The notes: generated from the sequence alone by a model not told the origin. Shown: positions 16,993 to 27,268, counted from the first letter of the stretch. The stretch: DNA of 64,000 nucleotides from Hymenobacter siberiensis (GCF_018967865.2 NZ_JAHLZY020000001.1:2604001-2668000); one strand, 5' to 3'. Numbers and translations: made by a program.

Positions 16993-18744
16993 CTATTTGC
17001 GCAGCATCAGCTCCCGGATGTATTTCACCGGGGCGCTGCCGTAGCTGAGGAATTTTTCGTTGAATGCCTTCAGGTCAAAGGCTTTGCCTTCTTTCTGCTT
17101 CAGCTCTTGGCGCAGGGCGCAGATTTCGGAGTAGCCGGTGAAATAGCTGCTGAGCTGCACCTGGCTGAGGGTGGCGCGCAGCCACTTGCCCCGGGCCTCG
17201 GCTTCTTCCTGGAAGCCCTCGCGGCGGAGCATGGCCACCACGGCAGCTTCGCTCATGTTTTCGGCCTGAATGGCGTGGTCGATAACGGCGTTCAGGGTCG
17301 AGCGCATGTTCCATTTGTCCCACATCAGCCACATTTCGTCGGAGTTGTTGCCGTAGCCGCTTTCCAGCATCATGCGCTCCGAATACACGGCCCAGCCCTC
17401 CACCATCGCCCCGTTGCCAAAAATGCTTTTCACCAGCGAGGGCGAGCGGTTGGCGTACACGAGCTGCGTGTAGTGGCCTGGAATAGCTTCGTGAATATTG
17501 AGAATCTGGAGGGTGTAGTCGTTGTATTCGCGCAGGTAGCTCTCGGCCTGGGCGGGCGTCCACTCGGCGGGCAGGGGCTCCACGTTGTAGTAGGTATTCG
17601 CGCCCTTGTCGTAGGGGCCGGGGGCCGATACGCTGGCGCCCGCGCCGCTGCCGCGCATGTAGAGCGGAGTTTCGCGCACCACAAGGGGCTTGCTGGGGTC
17701 CTGGGTCAATAATTTATGCTCGTTCACGAAGGCCACGAGGGTCGGAATCTGGCGCTTCACGGCATCCACGAAACCGTCGCGCGGGGCGTGCTTCAGGGTG
17801 AGCTGGTTGATGACGGCCGTGATGAGGGCCAGGGTATCGGCCGGGGCTTTCTGGCCGGGGAAATACTTGGGGTAGAGCCGGGCGGCGCGGTGGCCCATGT
17901 CGTGCAGCAGCTCGGCCTTGTGCTTCAGGGCCTGCTCATATACTTCGGCGGCGGTGAAGCGCGACTGGATGTCGTAGGCAAATTTCTGGTCGAACAGCTC
18001 CTTGCCGATGCGGAACGGGCGGAACGAGCCCTTGGTCAGCACGTCGTTTTTGAGGAAATCCATGTAGCCCTGCATGGCCTTGCTGGCGGCGGCCACGCGG
18101 TCGGTCAGTGTCTTTTTTTCGGTTTCGGTCAGGCTTGATTTCCGCACCGAATCGGCCAGCGCGGAACCGAAAACGGCCAGGCCGCCCGCGTTTTGCTTGA
18201 TGCCCAATTGCGTATGCTCCTTCGTCGGGTTGCTGATGTTGGCGCGGGCGGCGGCATAGAACTCGGCCGCGTGGCTGATTTTATCTGAAATGTTGCGCAG
18301 GCGGCGGTTGAGCGGGAAATAACGGCCATTGAGCAGGTCACCCACCGAGGCCCCTAGGTTGTAGGTGGCCGGGTTCCACTGCCAGTTTTTGAGGGTGTCG
18401 GCGTACCAGCGCTCGGCGCGCAGCTCGTTGCGGAGCAGGCGCAGGTCAATCTGATTGTTGGGCGAGAGGCTATCGAGGGTGAATTTGCCCAGCGCCGCCA
18501 GGTTATTCTGGGCGAACGCAGCATCGGCCTGCCGCTGGGCGGCGTTGGGGATGAGCAGCAGCGAGTCATATTTATGGTAGCCCATGCCGGAGGCATAATC
18601 CGGATTCTGCTTCCACAGGGCTTCGATAAACTGGCCTTTGAAAGCATCGAAACGGGCATCGGGGCCGGTGGCGGTGGCCGATTTATCGGCCTGGGAACAA
18701 CTGGCGAGGGCCAGGGCCAGGATGGGCAGGTAGCGGAATTTCAT
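16993..18744 (-). CDS. DUF885-family lipoprotein (putative metallopeptidase)
   Basis: The product is 583 residues. A lipoprotein signal has the lipobox LALASC, with the cysteine near residue 16. A full-length DUF885 domain follows. The conserved segment HEAIPGHYTQLVY contains the HExxxGH pattern that resembles the zinc site of gluzincin-type peptidases, and a later Glu in GWAVYSERMMLE could be the third ligand. Family members are annotated only as DUF885 and are suspected peptidases. The protein probably sits in the periplasm, anchored by the lipid. No neighbour clearly shares its function; it is divergent from aspA across repeat A3. Confidence 0.88.
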   Translation of the reverse strand: MKFRYLPILALALASCSQADKSATATGPDARFDAFKGQFIEALWKQNPDYASGMGYHKYDSLLLIPNAAQRQADAAFAQNNLAALGKFTLDSLSPNNQIDLRLLRNELRAERWYADTLKNWQWNPATYNLGASVGDLLNGRYFPLNRRLRNISDKISHAAEFYAAARANISNPTKEHTQLGIKQNAGGLAVFGSALADSVRKSSLTETEKKTLTDRVAAASKAMQGYMDFLKNDVLTKGSFRPFRIGKELFDQKFAYDIQSRFTAAEVYEQALKHKAELLHDMGHRAARLYPKYFPGQKAPADTLALITAVINQLTLKHAPRDGFVDAVKRQIPTLVAFVNEHKLLTQDPSKPLVVRETPLYMRGSGAGASVSAPGPYDKGANTYYNVEPLPAEWTPAQAESYLREYNDYTLQILNIHEAIPGHYTQLVYANRSPSLVKSIFGNGAMVEGWAVYSERMMLESGYGNNSDEMWLMWDKWNMRSTLNAVIDHAIQAENMSEAAVVAMLRREGFQEEAEARGKWLRATLSQVQLSSYFTGYSEICALRQELKQKEGKAFDLKAFNEKFLSYGSAPVKYIRELMLRK

Positions 18745-18772
18745 GGGTGGGGTTTGAACGATGAAAAAAGAC

Positions 18773-18867
18773 CGTCATGCAGAGCGCAGCGAAGCATCTT
18801 TACCTCAATAGTAATTAGCACGAATGTAACGAAGCGGTAAAGATGCTTCGCTGCGCTCTGCATGACG
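18773..18867. repeat. Palindromic repeat family A, copy A3
   Basis: Perfect 31-base arms at 18773-18803 and 18837-18867 use the variant CATGCAGAGCGCAGCGAAGC. The core contains AATAGTAATTAGCACGAATG. It lies between two divergently transcribed genes (DUF885 and aspA), so it is inside a promoter region. Confidence 0.95.
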
Positions 18868-18982
18868 TGCGACAAACCCACACACACGCAAAAAACCGCC
18901 ACGTTGCAATGCGCCGCCGTAGGTTTGTCCCGCCATCCGGCCATTCCATACCAGGTCCATCGTCCCACCCCAAAATTCCCAC

Positions 18983-20389
18983 ATGTCCAATTCCCGCATC
19001 GAACACGACTTCCTCGGCGAACGCAGCCTGCCCGACACCGCCTACTACGGCATCCAAACCCTGCGTGCGCTCGAAAACTTCGACATCACTGGCATTCCCA
19101 TCAAGAACGAGCCGCTATTCGTGCAGGCCCTGGCATACGTGAAAAAAGGCGCGGCCTTGGCCAACAAAGAGCTCGGCGTACTGCCCGCCAACATTGCCGA
19201 TGCCATTGCCGCCGCCTGTGACCGCGTGGCCACCGGCGAGTTCGACAACCAGTTCCTGACCGACATGATTCAGGGCGGCGCGGGCACCTCGGTGAACATG
19301 AACGCCAACGAAGTCATTGCGAATGTCGCGTTGGAAATCATGGGCCACGCCAAGGGCGAGTACCAGTTCTGCCACCCCAACAACCACGTCAACTGCTCGC
19401 AAAGCACCAACGACGCCTACCCCACCGCCTTCCGCATCGCCCTCAACAACAAGCTGGTGGGCTACCGCGAAACCCTGAAAATACTGGCCGATGCCTTCGC
19501 CCAGAAGGGCGAGGAATTTCGCGACATCCTCAAAATGGGCCGAACCCAGCTCCAGGACGCCGTGCCGATGAGCATGGGCGACGAGTTCCGCGCCTTCGCC
19601 ACCAACCTGCGCGAAGAGCTGCTGCGCATCGACGACTCCCGCCGGCTGATTGACGAAATCAACATGGGGGCCACCGCCATCGGCTCACGCATCAACGCCC
19701 CCACCGGCTACCCCGAACTAGTGACCGAGCACCTGCGCACCATCACCGGCCTAAACCTGAGCCTGGCCGGCGACTTGTTTGAGGCAACTTACGACACGGG
19801 CGCATATGTGCAGCTCTCCGGCGTGCTGAAGCGCACGGCCGTGAAGCTCTCCAAAATCTGCAACGACTTGCGCCTGCTCTCGTCCGGCCCACGCACGGGC
19901 TTCAACGAAATCAACCTCCCCGCCTTGCAGCCAGGCTCCAGCATCATGCCCGGCAAGGTGAACCCGGTGGTGCCCGAAGTGGTGAACCAAACCGCGTTCT
20001 ACGTCATCGGGGCCGACCTCACGGTGACTATGGCCGCCGAGGCCGGTCAGCTCCAACTCAATGTTATGGAGCCGGTTATCAGCTTCGCGCTGTTCACCTC
20101 GATTTCTTACATGACTAACGCCTGCCGCACCCTGCGCGACAAATGCGTCATCGGCATCACGGCCAACAAGGCCCACGCGGAGAACCTAGTGCGCAACAGC
20201 ATCGGCATCGTGACGCAGCTCAACCCGGTCATCGGCTACGAGGCTTCAGCCGAGATTGCCAAAGAAGCCTTGAAAACCGGCAAGTCGGTGCACGACATCG
20301 CCGTGACCGAACGCGGATTATTGACCCAGGAGAAATGGGACGAGATTTTCACGTTTGAGAATCTGATTCGACCGGTGTTTATGAAGTAG
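18983..20389 (+). CDS. aspA: Aspartate ammonia-lyase
   Basis: This is a 468-residue cytoplasmic enzyme that converts aspartate to fumarate and ammonia. The fumarase/aspartase superfamily signature GSSIMPGKVNP is present near residue 315, and the loop carrying the catalytic serine is intact. Other matches are GGAGTSVNMNANEV and the substrate-binding QSTNDAYPTA. The N-terminus IEHDFLGERSLPDTAYYGIQT is typical of AspA rather than fumarase C. The start ATG follows a leader containing repeat A3. The stop codon overlaps the first base of a small hairpin (family B). It is monocistronic, and the next gene is convergent. Confidence 0.95.
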   Translation: MSNSRIEHDFLGERSLPDTAYYGIQTLRALENFDITGIPIKNEPLFVQALAYVKKGAALANKELGVLPANIADAIAAACDRVATGEFDNQFLTDMIQGGAGTSVNMNANEVIANVALEIMGHAKGEYQFCHPNNHVNCSQSTNDAYPTAFRIALNNKLVGYRETLKILADAFAQKGEEFRDILKMGRTQLQDAVPMSMGDEFRAFATNLREELLRIDDSRRLIDEINMGATAIGSRINAPTGYPELVTEHLRTITGLNLSLAGDLFEATYDTGAYVQLSGVLKRTAVKLSKICNDLRLLSSGPRTGFNEINLPALQPGSSIMPGKVNPVVPEVVNQTAFYVIGADLTVTMAAEAGQLQLNVMEPVISFALFTSISYMTNACRTLRDKCVIGITANKAHAENLVRNSIGIVTQLNPVIGYEASAEIAKEALKTGKSVHDIAVTERGLLTQEKWDEIFTFENLIRPVFMK

Positions 20390-20418
20390 AGACGCATAAT
20401 TGCGTCTCGTCGTTGAAC
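20389..20418. repeat. Half copy of palindromic family B at the aspA stop
   Basis: An 8-base stem GAGACGCA-TAAT-TGCGTCTC overlaps the aspA stop codon, and CGTCGTTGAAC follows. The segment TGCGTCTCGTCGTTGAACA recurs in the full copy at 24254-24335. It could double as a terminator stem, but no T-tract follows. Confidence 0.7.
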
Positions 20419-20428
20419 ATCAATAAAT

Positions 20429-20565
20429 AAGAACGTCATGCCTATCTGGCGTCCGCGCAGTCGAAGCATCTCGCGTGCAATGGTAATTCTTTCGTCAAAC
20501 GATTGATTTACTACCACACGCGAGATGCTTCGACTGCGCGGACGCCAGATAGGCATGACGTTCTT
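20429..20565. repeat. Palindromic repeat family A, copy A4 (longest arms)
   Basis: Two perfect 49-base arms at 20429-20477 and 20517-20565 surround a 39-base core containing GGTAATTC and GATTTACTACC. Both arms share an insertion, CCTATCTGGCGTCCGCGCAG, in place of the usual CTGAGCGCAG. The change is present symmetrically in both arms. It lies between convergent aspA and the amylase gene. Confidence 0.95.
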
Positions 20566-20583
20566 TTGGGTTCTCCGCCGCGC

Positions 20584-23154
20584 TTACCGCTCCACCACCA
20601 GCCGCTGCATAGCAACGGCAGTGCCCGATTGCACTCGCACGAAATAAGTACCCGCAGCCCAGCCACTGGTTTCCAGCGCGTAGCTACTGCCGCTGAAGCT
20701 GCGCTTTTGCAGTAGCCGGCCGGTGAGGTCGAATACCTGCAGCTGGCTTTGGACGGCCGGGGCGACTGCCAAGGCCAGGCGCACCGCGCCGGCCGTGGGG
20801 TTCGGGTAGAGCGTTACGGCGAAGGCGGGCTGGGCGCTGGCCGTGCCGGTGGCCGTGGTGGAGCGCAGGCGCAGTACCCAGGTCTGATTAGCGGCCAGGG
20901 CCGGCAGCGTCGTGGTAAAGCTGCTGAAACCGCCCTGGGCGTTCACCGTGACGGTGCCGGCGGCCAGGCCGCTGTACAGTTCGGTTACCTGGTAGGTGCC
21001 GGGGGCAAGCGTGGACATAGTGAGCGAAAGCGTGGAGCTGGTTACCGCCGTGCTGCCCAGGTTGGCGGCAATCAGCGTGGCTTCCTGATTGAAAACGCGG
21101 GCGTAGGCCAGTACTGACGCGGCCGACGAGATGGCGGGCAGGTAGTAGCCCTTGCGCAGGGTTTCGTTGGCCGTGCGCAGGCCAATGAGCTTCTTGTAGT
21201 GACTGAGTAGCGAGTTGGCATCAGCCTGCTCTGTGGCTACGTTGTAGGTGCTGTAGTTGGAGTTGATGGTACGCCAGGGCGTGCCGGCGGTGAAGCCCGA
21301 CTGGATGCCGGCCGACCACTGCATGGGGCGGCGCTTGTCCTCGTCGGGACCGGTGCCGGCCATGCCCACTTCCTCACCGTAATAGAGGAAGGGCACGCCG
21401 GGCATGGTGAGGTAGAGCGCGGCCGCCTGCTTCATGCGGGCCACGTTGCTGCCCAAGCCGTCGAACACGCGGTTCTGGTCATGATTGGTGAGGAAGGTGG
21501 CGTACTGCAGGCGCGGGTAGAGGCTGGTGACGACGTTGAGCTGGGTGCGCAGCGCGTTGGGGTTGCCCTGGCTCACGGCCCCGATAATGCTGCTGGCCAA
21601 GTCGAATTCAAAACAAAGGTCGAGCCGGCGATTGCTGACGTAGGGTATCACGGCGCTGGTGTTGGTCCAGGCCTCGCCCACCGATAGCGCGGCGGGGTTC
21701 ACGGCCTTCAGCGAGTCGTGAAACTCTCCCAGAATACCAAGGGTTTCGGGCGTATCGGCCGTGTTACTGCCGGTTTCCACCAGGTAGCGCACGGCATCGA
21801 GCCGGAAGCCGTCCACGCCCTTGCGCAGCCAGAACCGGTCGGCGTCCCACATGGCAGCCTTCAGCTGCGGGTTGCGCCAGTTCAAATCGGGCATGCCTTC
21901 CCAAAATGCGCCGTAGAAATAATTGCCGTTGCGCGGGTGCCAGCCGCTGCCGCCAAATGGCCCGTAGCCCAAGTCGGTGGGCGACCACAAATACCAGTTG
22001 CGGTAGGGGCTGGTGGTGCTGGCCGCCGCCTGCGTGAACCACGGATGCTGGCTGGACGAGTGGTTAAGCACCATGTCTAATATCACCTTGATGCCGCGCC
22101 GGTGGGCGGCGGCCAGGAAGGCATCGAAGTCGACCATGGTACCGTAATCGGGCTCCACGGCCTTGTAGTCGCTAATGTCGTAGCCGTGGTAGCTGGGCGA
22201 ATCCATGATGGGCATCAGCCAGAGGCCGGTCACGCCCAGGTCGGTGGTGGTGGCGGGGTTGCCATCGTTGAGGTAGTCGAGTTTCTGGGTAAGGCCGGCG
22301 AAGTCGCCCTTGCCGTCGCCGTTGCTGTCATAAAAGCTGCGCACGAAGACTTCGTAGAACACGGCATCGTTCCACCAATACGTGGGATAATTGGTGAGCG
22401 TGGCCCCATTGCAGGCCGCGCAGGTGCCGAAGCAGTAGCTGGGCGTGGTGTTCACGGCGGCCGTGGCGCTCACCACGCGGGTGAGGGTGCCGGTGGCATC
22501 GGCGGTGCCGCAGGCGGCGGGCACGGTTTCGGCCCCGGCCAGGGTGTTGCCGTTCACGAAGCGGTACTGGAACATGCCAGGGGCCGGCAGCGAAATCGTC
22601 ACCTCATAAATGCCGTCGTTGTTATCATCGGTCAGCGGCAGCGCGGTGGCGTCGTTATTCGCGCCGTAGCCGGCCAGGGCCTGGAAGTTGCCCACAACGT
22701 GCACGCCGGTGCGGGCCACAGTCTGGCCGGTCATGTCCACGACAAAGCGCAGCTGCGGGGCGCAGTCGGCGAAGGCCACGATGGGCAGGCGCACGGCCGA
22801 GCCGCCCACCACTACCTGCCGGTTCACGTTGCCGCCGCCGTCGGTGATGCCGCAGGTGGCGGGCACCAATTCGGAAACGCCCCAGGCGTTGCCGTTCACG
22901 AATTTGTAGAGGTAGATACCGGGTGGCACATTAACGGTGGCTTCCCAGACGTGGTCGCCGTCGGGGTCGGTCAGGGCGGTGGTAGCGGGGTTCCAGTCGG
23001 CCGGAAAGCCGGCAGCGGCCTGGAAATTACCGGCTACGTGCACGCCACCAGCGGGCACAGCCGTGGTGCCCATGTCAACCCGAAAGGTGAGCTGATTCGC
23101 CTGGGCGCTACCCATACCGACCAGCAGGGCAATAAGTAGTAAGCGGAATTTCAT
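20584..23154 (-). CDS. Secreted GH13 alpha-amylase with duplicated N-terminal modules and T9SS sorting domain
   Basis: The product is 856 residues. A signal peptide (about 1-19) is followed by two similar beta-rich modules near 21-115 and 134-230. Each contains [11 protein letters not shown] or [15 protein letters not shown] and YKFVNGN- or YRFVNGN-like segments, so they are probably starch-binding or E-set modules. The GH13 barrel spans roughly 255-690, with [15 protein letters not shown] (nucleophile D453), SVGEAW (acid/base E494) and NHDQNR (D559). A beta domain follows, and then a C-terminal sorting domain from about 776 with LYPNPTAG and a GTYFVRV ending. It should be exported through the type IX system and hydrolyse alpha-1,4-glucans outside the cell. 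No susCD genes are nearby. Confidence 0.95.
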   Translation of the reverse strand: MKFRLLLIALLVGMGSAQANQLTFRVDMGTTAVPAGGVHVAGNFQAAAGFPADWNPATTALTDPDGDHVWEATVNVPPGIYLYKFVNGNAWGVSELVPATCGITDGGGNVNRQVVVGGSAVRLPIVAFADCAPQLRFVVDMTGQTVARTGVHVVGNFQALAGYGANNDATALPLTDDNNDGIYEVTISLPAPGMFQYRFVNGNTLAGAETVPAACGTADATGTLTRVVSATAAVNTTPSYCFGTCAACNGATLTNYPTYWWNDAVFYEVFVRSFYDSNGDGKGDFAGLTQKLDYLNDGNPATTTDLGVTGLWLMPIMDSPSYHGYDISDYKAVEPDYGTMVDFDAFLAAAHRRGIKVILDMVLNHSSSQHPWFTQAAASTTSPYRNWYLWSPTDLGYGPFGGSGWHPRNGNYFYGAFWEGMPDLNWRNPQLKAAMWDADRFWLRKGVDGFRLDAVRYLVETGSNTADTPETLGILGEFHDSLKAVNPAALSVGEAWTNTSAVIPYVSNRRLDLCFEFDLASSIIGAVSQGNPNALRTQLNVVTSLYPRLQYATFLTNHDQNRVFDGLGSNVARMKQAAALYLTMPGVPFLYYGEEVGMAGTGPDEDKRRPMQWSAGIQSGFTAGTPWRTINSNYSTYNVATEQADANSLLSHYKKLIGLRTANETLRKGYYLPAISSAASVLAYARVFNQEATLIAANLGSTAVTSSTLSLTMSTLAPGTYQVTELYSGLAAGTVTVNAQGGFSSFTTTLPALAANQTWVLRLRSTTATGTASAQPAFAVTLYPNPTAGAVRLALAVAPAVQSQLQVFDLTGRLLQKRSFSGSSYALETSGWAAGTYFVRVQSGTAVAMQRLVVER

Positions 23155-23204
23155 TATGCTATTTGCTAAAAATCGAGGGGTAAAGTTACGCCCGCTGATG
23201 AGTG

Positions 23205-23315
23205 CCCGTTATGCCGAGCGCAGCTGAGGCATTGCGCATGCGGTAGTAATCATTTTAGCCAACGATTGAATTACTATTGCAAGCGAGATGCCTCGCCTGC
23301 GCGCGGCATGACGTT
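23205..23315. repeat. Degenerate palindrome of family A, copy A5
   Basis: The arms CCGTTATGCCGAGCGCAG... and ...GCGCGGCATGACGTTC pair with many mismatches. The core retains AACGATTGAATTACTATTGC, close to the core of A4. It lies between the divergent amylase and esterase genes and looks like an old, decaying copy. Confidence 0.85.
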
Positions 23316-23342
23316 CCTTTTTTCCCTTCATCCACTCCACCC

Positions 23343-24215
23343 ATGCGTTCCCTCCTAATGGCCCTGCTCCTGCTGGCCACCGCCACTGCGGCCCGCGCCG
23401 CTCGCGTCGATACCCTGGATATTCCGAGTGCGGCCATGCACAAAACCTACCGGGCCGCCGTGGTGCTCCCGGCTTCCTACGCGAAGAATAAAAAGGCGAA
23501 TTACCCGGTACTCTACCTGCTGCACGGGGCATGGGGCCATTTTGGCGACTGGCTGAACAAGACACCCGACAAGCAGCTGCTGCACCGCCTGGCCGACCAG
23601 TACAACCTGATTATCGTGAACCCCGAGGGCGAAACCTTCAGCTTCTACCTCAACAGTCCCGTGAGCCCCGATAGCCAGTTCGAAACCTACCTGACCCAGG
23701 AAGTCATCTCGAAAATCGACCAGACCTACCGCACCGTGGCCAACCGCAAGGGCCGCGTCATCGCCGGCCTGAGCATGGGCGGGCACGGCGCACTCTTCCT
23801 CTCGGCCCGCCACCCCGACCTGTATTGCGCCGCCGGCAGCATGAGCGGCACCCTCGACCTGCGCACCTGGAACCGCAAGCTGGCACCCGCCGAGGCCGCC
23901 GACCGCGCCAGGCTCTGGGCCCCCATCCTCGGCTCCGAAGCCGATAATCCCGAGCGGTTCACCGACAATTCAGTGCTGACCCTGGTCGAACAAATGCACC
24001 GCAACGGCCTGCCCCTCATCATCGATTGCGGAGTAGATGATGGCCTCATCGACATCAACCGCGAGCTGCACCGCCGCCTCGTGTACAACCATACCCCGCA
24101 CGACTACACCGAGCGCCCCGGGGCCCACACCTGGGAATACTGGCAGACCGCGCTGCCCTACCAGGTGCTATTTTTGCAGCAGGTACTGAAAGCCAATGGA
24201 GCAGCCGTTGAGTAG
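23343..24215 (+). CDS. Secreted esterase D/FrmB-like alpha/beta-hydrolase
   Basis: The product is 290 residues. A signal peptide (MRSLLMALLLLATATAARA) precedes an esterase-D-type hydrolase domain with YPVLYLLHGAWG, the nucleophile elbow GLSMGGHGA, CGVDDGLIDIN and the late histidine PGAHTWEYW. It resembles tributyrin esterases and S-formylglutathione hydrolase-like exported enzymes, so acetyl-ester or feruloyl-type substrates are possible. The ATG at 23343 was chosen because the longer reading is translated from repeat A5. It is divergent from the amylase, which may suggest a shared role in polysaccharide breakdown, but that is not proven. Confidence 0.9.
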   Translation: MRSLLMALLLLATATAARAARVDTLDIPSAAMHKTYRAAVVLPASYAKNKKANYPVLYLLHGAWGHFGDWLNKTPDKQLLHRLADQYNLIIVNPEGETFSFYLNSPVSPDSQFETYLTQEVISKIDQTYRTVANRKGRVIAGLSMGGHGALFLSARHPDLYCAAGSMSGTLDLRTWNRKLAPAEAADRARLWAPILGSEADNPERFTDNSVLTLVEQMHRNGLPLIIDCGVDDGLIDINRELHRRLVYNHTPHDYTERPGAHTWEYWQTALPYQVLFLQQVLKANGAAVE

Positions 24216-24253
24216 CTGCTGGTTGAAGCTATTTAGAGAGTCAGTCTGCCGAT

Positions 24254-24335
24254 GTAGCGACGCATCCTTGCGTTTCGTCGTTGAACAATAACGGCGGGTT
24301 TCATTCAGCGACGAGACGCAAGGATGCGTCGCTAC
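24254..24335. repeat. Palindromic repeat family B, copy B2
   Basis: Arms of 27 bases at 24254-24280 and 24309-24335 (GTAGCGACGCATCCTTGCGT and its inverse, one mismatch) flank a core TTGAACAATAACGGCGGGTTTCATTCAG. It lies between the esterase and SWIM genes, both plus-strand. Confidence 0.92.
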
Positions 24336-24456
24336 GCTGTTTTGCAAATAGCCACAACCAGCAACCATGACGCTTGCTACACTGGCAACTGCGTAATAGC
24401 AGTGCCACCCCGCCAAGCTAATTTTGCGACCCTCACGACCCAGCCACGCCCCTGCC

Positions 24457-26283
24457 ATGTTTACCCGTCAATCCCTACGCCAGCTGGCCAACGCCACCAG
24501 CTACACCCGCGGCCAGAGCTATTACAACAACGGCTCCGTAACCAAGCTGCGCCGCGAGGGCGATACCTTCCACGCCGTGGTGCAGGGCAGCCGCAGCTAC
24601 CGCGTGACGCTGCGCCTGGCCCCGGCCGGACCGGAATGTACCTGCACCTGCCCTTACGATTGGGACGGCATCTGCAAGCACAGCGTGGCCCTGGGCCTGG
24701 CCGTGCTCGACGGCTACCAGGCCACGGACCTGCAGCCCGCCCCGCCCGCGCTAGCGCCGGCTGCGGCGAGCGAGCTGGCCACCGAGGTGAAAGCCGCCTG
24801 GGCCGAACGCAAGAAGGGCGACAAGCTACGCTTCCTCAAGCAGGCCCTGGCCAAGAGCGACGACCTGGCCCGGCAGTTTCTGGGCTACGGCCGCCAGCCC
24901 GTAGCCGCGTCCGACGAGGACCTGCTCGCCGACCTGCCCGCCCGCCTCACCGAGACGTTGGAAACGCTGGAATTCGACGAGGAGCTGTGGGAAAACAGCG
25001 AGAGCTACTACGAGGACGATGAAGGCGAAGGCCTGCAGGAAGCCGCCGATGAACTGCTGCGCGAAACGCTGGCTCCCTTCGTGACCGAGCTGCTGCGGGT
25101 GGCCCGCGCCGGCCAGCTCACCACCGCCCTGCGCTACTGGACCACGGCCAATGTCGCCATCTACCAGCTTGATGAGCCGGCCAGCGACGACTACGGCACC
25201 TTCGGCCACTACGGCACCGACGTGCTGCGGCGCTGGTACGACGACCTGGCCACTGCCGGCTGGCCCACCGTGCTGCTGGCAGCCGTGCTGCCCCCCGCCG
25301 AGCTCAAAGCCGCCCTGAAGTGGCTGGGTCAGCACCTAGCCAACCCCGCCGATACCTGGGACGGTTTCGAGGACAGCTGGCGGCCCCTGCTGCTGACCCT
25401 GGCCGCCGACCCCGCCGCCGCGCCCCTGCTTAATGAGGCGCTAGCCAAAGCCCTGCTGAGCCCCGACACCCGCGCCCACCTGCACCTCCAGCTGGCCCGC
25501 ACCCTGCCCAACGACGCTGCCTGGGCCCAGGCCGCCGAAACCCTGCTACCCACCGACCCCGCCGTGGCCCAGCAGCTGCTCCACTTTTACCTTACCCAGG
25601 CCGACCGGCCCCGGCTGCTGCGCGCCGCCACCACGGCCTTCACCACCTGGCCCGACCGTTTCGGCGGCTTCGTGCTGGGCACCTTCACGGCCGCCCAGGC
25701 CCCCGACCTGTTCCGGGCCGCCCTGCGCCACCGCGCCCTGGCCAACTCCAGCCGGGAAGATTTTGCCCGCCTGCGACCGTTGCTCACACCGGCCGCCATT
25801 CAGGCTTTCGTGCGGGAGGCCGTGGCCGCCGCCCAAAAGCGGCGCGGCAGCGTAGCCTTCGCCGCCGAACTGCTGGCCACCGAAACCGACACTGCCGCCC
25901 TGCGCGAGTTCGTGATGGGCCTCGAATGGCTGTTCATCAGCCCCGCTCAGGAGATGGAGACTGCCCTTGCCCTGCTGGCTGCCGCCGACCCCACCGCCCT
26001 CATGGTGGCGCTTGAAACCCGCAGCCGCGCCTACCTCAACGGCCACGCCGGAGCCAAGCGCGGCGGCCCGCTCTACGGGGCCATTGGCCGCTGGCTGGCC
26101 CTGGCCCACGCCGACGGCCCGCGCCTTATGGAGCCGGCCCTGCGCCTGGCCCAGGAGCTGCGCGAGGAATTCCCCACGCTGAACATGCTCAAAGACGCAC
26201 TGCGCCAGCAGAAGCTGTTGGTGGATAAGGCGGTGGTAGCCAAAGAGCCTGCCAAGCGCGGCCGCAAGCCAAACCCGAAGTAG
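24457..26283 (+). CDS. SWIM zinc-finger domain protein
   Basis: The product is 608 residues. The N-terminal SWIM zinc finger has the pattern CTCTCPYDWDGICKH (CxCxnCxH) near residues 56-71. The preceding segment MFTRQSLRQLANATSYTRGQSYYNNGSV is typical of SWIM proteins. The remaining 500 residues are alanine- and leucine-rich helical repeats, suggesting a solenoid scaffold. In many bacteria such genes stand next to SNF2-family helicases, and SWIM domains bind DNA or protein; here no helicase follows. An acidic stretch is present near residues 178-193. Function is unknown beyond probable nucleic-acid or protein binding. Confidence 0.88.
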   Translation: MFTRQSLRQLANATSYTRGQSYYNNGSVTKLRREGDTFHAVVQGSRSYRVTLRLAPAGPECTCTCPYDWDGICKHSVALGLAVLDGYQATDLQPAPPALAPAAASELATEVKAAWAERKKGDKLRFLKQALAKSDDLARQFLGYGRQPVAASDEDLLADLPARLTETLETLEFDEELWENSESYYEDDEGEGLQEAADELLRETLAPFVTELLRVARAGQLTTALRYWTTANVAIYQLDEPASDDYGTFGHYGTDVLRRWYDDLATAGWPTVLLAAVLPPAELKAALKWLGQHLANPADTWDGFEDSWRPLLLTLAADPAAAPLLNEALAKALLSPDTRAHLHLQLARTLPNDAAWAQAAETLLPTDPAVAQQLLHFYLTQADRPRLLRAATTAFTTWPDRFGGFVLGTFTAAQAPDLFRAALRHRALANSSREDFARLRPLLTPAAIQAFVREAVAAAQKRRGSVAFAAELLATETDTAALREFVMGLEWLFISPAQEMETALALLAAADPTALMVALETRSRAYLNGHAGAKRGGPLYGAIGRWLALAHADGPRLMEPALRLAQELREEFPTLNMLKDALRQQKLLVDKAVVAKEPAKRGRKPNPK

Positions 26284-26346
26284 CCTGGGGACTGTAAGTC
26301 GGCGCCTTGGTATACCGTTGTTATCTAACGCTTTTACAACAGTACA

Positions 26347-26392
26347 GCTCCTTCCGCGAGCCCACTTCGGTAAGTGGATTTGCAGAAGGAGC
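26347..26392. other. Nested hairpin between convergent genes
   Basis: An outer stem GCTCCTTC/GAAGGAGC (26347-26354 and 26385-26392) encloses an inner stem CCACTT/AAGTGG. It lies between the SWIM and Bax-inhibitor-like genes and could be a factor-assisted terminator or a small structured RNA. No T-tract is present. Confidence 0.4.
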
Positions 26393-26437
26393 CGTTGCGC
26401 AAGGGTACTCGCGAACTTCCGAAAGTTGTATTTGCGC

Positions 26438-27163
26438 CTACCGCCGCCGGCCAAAAATGCGCAGCAAAAACAGGAACAGGTTCACGAAATCGAGGTATAG
26501 CGTGAGCGCACCCAGGATGGACGCCTTGTTGCTCGTTTCCTCGCCTTCCGTCACGCCCAGCAGCGCGAACTGCTTCAGCTTTTGGGTATCGTAGGCGGTG
26601 AGGGCGGTGAAAATCAGCACCCCGATGAAGGAAGTTACGATTTCCAGCACCGAGTTGTTGAGGAAAATATTAACCACCATGGCAATGACCAGCCCGATAA
26701 CGGCCATGCTCAGGAGCTTGCCCCAGCCCGACAAATCGGCTTTGGTGAAATAGCCAAAGAGGCTCATCACCCCAAACGTGCCCGCCGTAACGAAGAACGT
26801 GGAGGCGATGGACGCGGAAGTGTAGGCCAAAAATACGCAGCTCAGCGTCACGCCATTCAGCACGGCGTAGCCCACGAAAGCGGCCTGCACCTTGCCCAGG
26901 CTCCAGTCGAAAATTCGGGCCGAAAGAAAGCCCACGATGACCAGCTCCAGAATAATCAGCCCCATAAACACGAAACGGGTGCCGAAAACGAAGTTTATCA
27001 GTTCCGGCGACGTGGAGGCAAACATGGCGATGCCGCCCGTGAGGCCCAGGCCGGCGGCCATCCAGCCATACACCTGCGCAAAAAAGCGGGATTGGATTTC
27101 GGCGGCTTCTTCGGCCGAGATTTGAATTTGTCGGGGCTGTGGCGTGAATTGATTGTCTTCCAT
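26438..27163 (-). CDS. Bax inhibitor-1/YccA-family membrane protein
   Basis: The product is 241 residues with a short hydrophilic N-terminus and seven hydrophobic helices. The family pattern is clear, including FFAQVYGWMAAGLGLTGG near the first helix and the C-terminal TALTAYDTQKLKQ and DFVNLFLFLLRIFGRR. BI-1 proteins form calcium-leak channels or interact with membrane proteases such as FtsH. A much longer in-frame reading (to 27970) covers the antisense of the neighbouring nuclease gene and has no family match, so I used the ATG at 27163. The gene is divergent from the nuclease gene, with about 100 bases between starts. Confidence 0.93.
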   Translation of the reverse strand: MEDNQFTPQPRQIQISAEEAAEIQSRFFAQVYGWMAAGLGLTGGIAMFASTSPELINFVFGTRFVFMGLIILELVIVGFLSARIFDWSLGKVQAAFVGYAVLNGVTLSCVFLAYTSASIASTFFVTAGTFGVMSLFGYFTKADLSGWGKLLSMAVIGLVIAMVVNIFLNNSVLEIVTSFIGVLIFTALTAYDTQKLKQFALLGVTEGEETSNKASILGALTLYLDFVNLFLFLLRIFGRRR

Positions 27164-27268
27164 AAAAAGGATGAGGCAAAAAGGTGGAAAGCTGAATAAG
27201 CGAGGCGAAGCTACGCACTGATTTTCCACGAAGCGCGCCGGGGCCGGGCCGGCGCATATCTTCGCCTC

